Shown here in pieces: positions 62,293 through 64,000 of a DNA stretch of 64,000 nucleotides; the stretch's first letter is position 1, and each line of letters starts with the position of its first letter. The translations under genes were made by a program, and so were the position numbers. The notes below the pieces were generated by a model, which saw only the letters and a program-made list of their open reading frames with translations, did not search any database and had not been told where the DNA came from. The DNA comes from Mageeibacillus sp. UBA1212 (GTDB lineage: Bacteria; Bacillota; Clostridia; UBA1212): positions 47,763-111,762 of the forward strand of contig DBXM01000033.1 of NCBI GenBank assembly GCA_002309655.1, read 5' to 3'.

Positions 62293-64000
62293 GTGAAAAA
62301 TACAGCAGTCGGAAGAAGAAACAATATCGTTAAAGCTGTCGCGGTCATGCTTGTCTTTTTTGTGACCTTTTCGCTTTTTTTCCGTCCAATTTCCGCAGAA
62401 GAACCGGATACTCCCGAGAGCAACGGCATCGAGATGTTCGAGTCTGACATCGCGGGTTATGTTAACGTTAACGTCGACAACATTCTCAACGTAAGAACAG
62501 GCCCTTCAACCGAATACGAAGTCGTGGCGAAGCTTCCTTACGGAACCGTTCTGGAGCTTCACGGAACTGTTATGTCCGGCGACGACATGTGGTATTACGT
62601 CAGCTTCGCGTACGACACCGCCAGAAGCTACGGCTACTGCTCCGGCAATTACGTCGGTCTGGTCTCCGCCGAGGACGACCCCGAGTTCGAGCTTCTGCTT
62701 GACGAACAGACGTTCCCGGAGTCGTACCGCTCGTTCCTGCGCGTTCTTCACCACCTCCACCCGAACTGGATCTTCAAGTCGTTTATGGTCGGGCTCGACT
62801 GGGACGTGGTTCTCGAGAATGAGTACAAATTCAACTCCAACAACATCAACATGGAAAAACCTTCGTCCTGGAAGTCGCTCCGCCAGGGGGCTTTCAACTG
62901 GGATGAGGACAGGTGGATTGCGGTCTCGGGAAGCCAGTGGACCTGCGCATCCTACGAGCTTATCGACTTCTTTATCGACCCGAGAAACTTTCTGAACGAT
63001 TCGCAGCTGTTTATGTTTGAGCAGCTGACGTTCGTTGAAGAGCTCGCCAGCACCGAATCGGTGGACAAACTGCTCGGCGGCACGTTCATGTGTGAAACCG
63101 AGCTGCCTTTAGGGGACGAGGACGGCGAGCCGATCACCTACGCGGAGGCTTTTGTGAGACTCGGGCGTGAATTCGACGTCAACCCGCTGATGCTGGCCGC
63201 GAGAGTCCGGCAGGAGCAGGGCGGATCCGGCACGAACCGCCTCATTTCGGGAACCGTTCCCGGCTACGAAGGCTACTACAACTACTTCAACATCGAAGCC
63301 GCCGGCTCCACCAACGAGCAGATTCTCGAGAACGGTCTTAACGAGGCCGTGCGCGAAGGCTGGACCAGCCCCTATCTCGCGCTCAAGGGCGGCAGCAAGA
63401 AAGTCAGCCAGAACTACATCACCAAAGGGCAAGACACGCTCTACCTTCAGAAATACGACGTCGACGGCACTTACTACGGCCGCTACTGGCACCAGTACAT
63501 GCAGAACGTTCAGGCGCCCAGCAGAGAAGGCAGCAACGTCCGCAAGACTTACCAAAACCTGGGAATGTTCGAGCAGGCGTTCACCTTTAAGATTCCTGTC
63601 TACGACAACATGCCCGAAAAGTGCTGCCCGTGCCCGACCGCAGACGGCAACCCGAACTACAGGCTGTCGAAAATCGCTGTCAACGACTACGCGATGTCGC
63701 CTTCGTTCGAGTCCGGAGTGTTCACGTACACGCTGACGCTTCCCGCCAGCATTGAGACCGTGGACATTTCAGCCGTTCCGATCAACAGTAAAACGACCGT
63801 GACCGGCACGGGAACGTTCCCGATCCAGCCGGGCGAGAACATTTTCATAATTTCTACGGTGTCTGAAAGAGGGGACAGCGGCGAATATAAAATCGTGATT
63901 CACAAGTCCGACGAGGAGTTCACGCCCGCAACCGCGACGCCGACTCCTACGCCGACACCCACGCCCACGCCGACTCCCACAGAGCCGCCTACGGCTAAGC
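62293..64000 (+). CDS. SH3b and glucosaminidase-like cell-wall protein, C-terminally truncated by the window
   Basis: Open from GTG at 62293 to the window end (569 codons), with AAGGAG 6 bases upstream. Signal peptide (about 1-36). SH3b domain about residues 55-125 (NILNVRTGPSTEYEVV). A glucosaminidase-like domain (about 135-420) with YRSFLRVLHHLHPNWIFKS, GLDWDVVLENE, and MLAARVRQEQGG holding a likely catalytic Glu; such proteins hydrolyse peptidoglycan or bind it. A cadherin-like beta sandwich (about 450-535) is followed by a Thr-Pro repeat tail. The remainder is outside the window. Confidence 0.8.
   Translation, partial: MKNTAVGRRNNIVKAVAVMLVFFVTFSLFFRPISAEEPDTPESNGIEMFESDIAGYVNVNVDNILNVRTGPSTEYEVVAKLPYGTVLELHGTVMSGDDMWYYVSFAYDTARSYGYCSGNYVGLVSAEDDPEFELLLDEQTFPESYRSFLRVLHHLHPNWIFKSFMVGLDWDVVLENEYKFNSNNINMEKPSSWKSLRQGAFNWDEDRWIAVSGSQWTCASYELIDFFIDPRNFLNDSQLFMFEQLTFVEELASTESVDKLLGGTFMCETELPLGDEDGEPITYAEAFVRLGREFDVNPLMLAARVRQEQGGSGTNRLISGTVPGYEGYYNYFNIEAAGSTNEQILENGLNEAVREGWTSPYLALKGGSKKVSQNYITKGQDTLYLQKYDVDGTYYGRYWHQYMQNVQAPSREGSNVRKTYQNLGMFEQAFTFKIPVYDNMPEKCCPCPTADGNPNYRLSKIAVNDYAMSPSFESGVFTYTLTLPASIETVDISAVPINSKTTVTGTGTFPIQPGENIFIISTVSERGDSGEYKIVIHKSDEEFTPATATPTPTPTPTPTPTPTEPPTAK

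Overview
The window looks like chromosomal DNA from an anaerobic, carbohydrate-degrading member of the Clostridia (Bacillota), probably a gut or rumen lineage. This is inferred from sequence content, because no database could be searched. The supporting signs are lipoproteins with lipoboxes, strong GGAGG ribosome sites with ATG, GTG and TTG starts, canonical TTGACA/TATAAT promoters, C-terminally anchored surface proteins with Pro/Thr stalks, and a clostridial-type gene set (AddB-like nuclease, YhaM-like exonuclease, paired B12-binding/radical SAM and DUF2344 genes, ABC exporters fused to FtsX-type permeases). No phage, plasmid, CRISPR or rRNA genes were seen. No gene-free stretch exceeds 300 bases; the longest (18302-18592) holds a small putative transposable element and a terminator.

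Layout. 1-8.7 kb: the start of an unknown gene, a LysE-family exporter, a TetR-controlled operon (TetR, GH36 alpha-galactosidase-like enzyme, GT-B-like unknown protein), aspartate kinase, a DUF1015 protein and the GTPase YchF. 8.9-13 kb: rfbF, rfbG and rfbH, the first three steps towards CDP-3,6-dideoxyhexoses, then dapB. 13-15.2 kb: a stalked surface protein and an SPFH/band-7 protein. 15.2-18.3 kb: uxaC, eda and kdgK for hexuronate breakdown. 18.3-21 kb: the putative IS5-type MITE, then aspS behind a phosphoribosyltransferase gene on the minus strand.

21.2-38.6 kb is a carbohydrate island: an AraC regulator, a large lipoprotein with a GH99/GH71-like core, a GH3 lipoprotein with discoidin-type modules, tRNA-Pro(CGG), a minus-strand pair (PHP phosphatase and a GH2-like protein lacking canonical catalytic motifs), a second GH99-like protein without signal peptide next to an iron-type alcohol dehydrogenase, a TIM-barrel lipoprotein, and a sugar isomerase/epimerase plus a Gfo/Idh/MocA oxidoreductase. 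Extracellular hydrolases, cytoplasmic paralogues and sugar oxidoreductases together suggest uptake and processing of an unusual, perhaps decorated, glycan.

38.8-62 kb is mostly housekeeping: an ABC exporter with a giant ectodomain, a nucleoside kinase, a GH43-like lipoprotein, a YhaM-like exonuclease, addB, a single reading frame joining tRNA CCA-transferase to phosphoglucomutase, dnaE, a B12/radical SAM gene with its DUF2344 partner and a short RNase E/G, an acyltransferase, and a discoidin surface protein. The window ends inside an SH3b/glucosaminidase-like cell-wall protein.

The strongest candidates for something new are the secreted/cytoplasmic GH99-like pair with its AraC control region, the degenerate GH2-like protein, the cca-pgm fusion, and the MITE with terminal inverted repeats and a TTAG target duplication.
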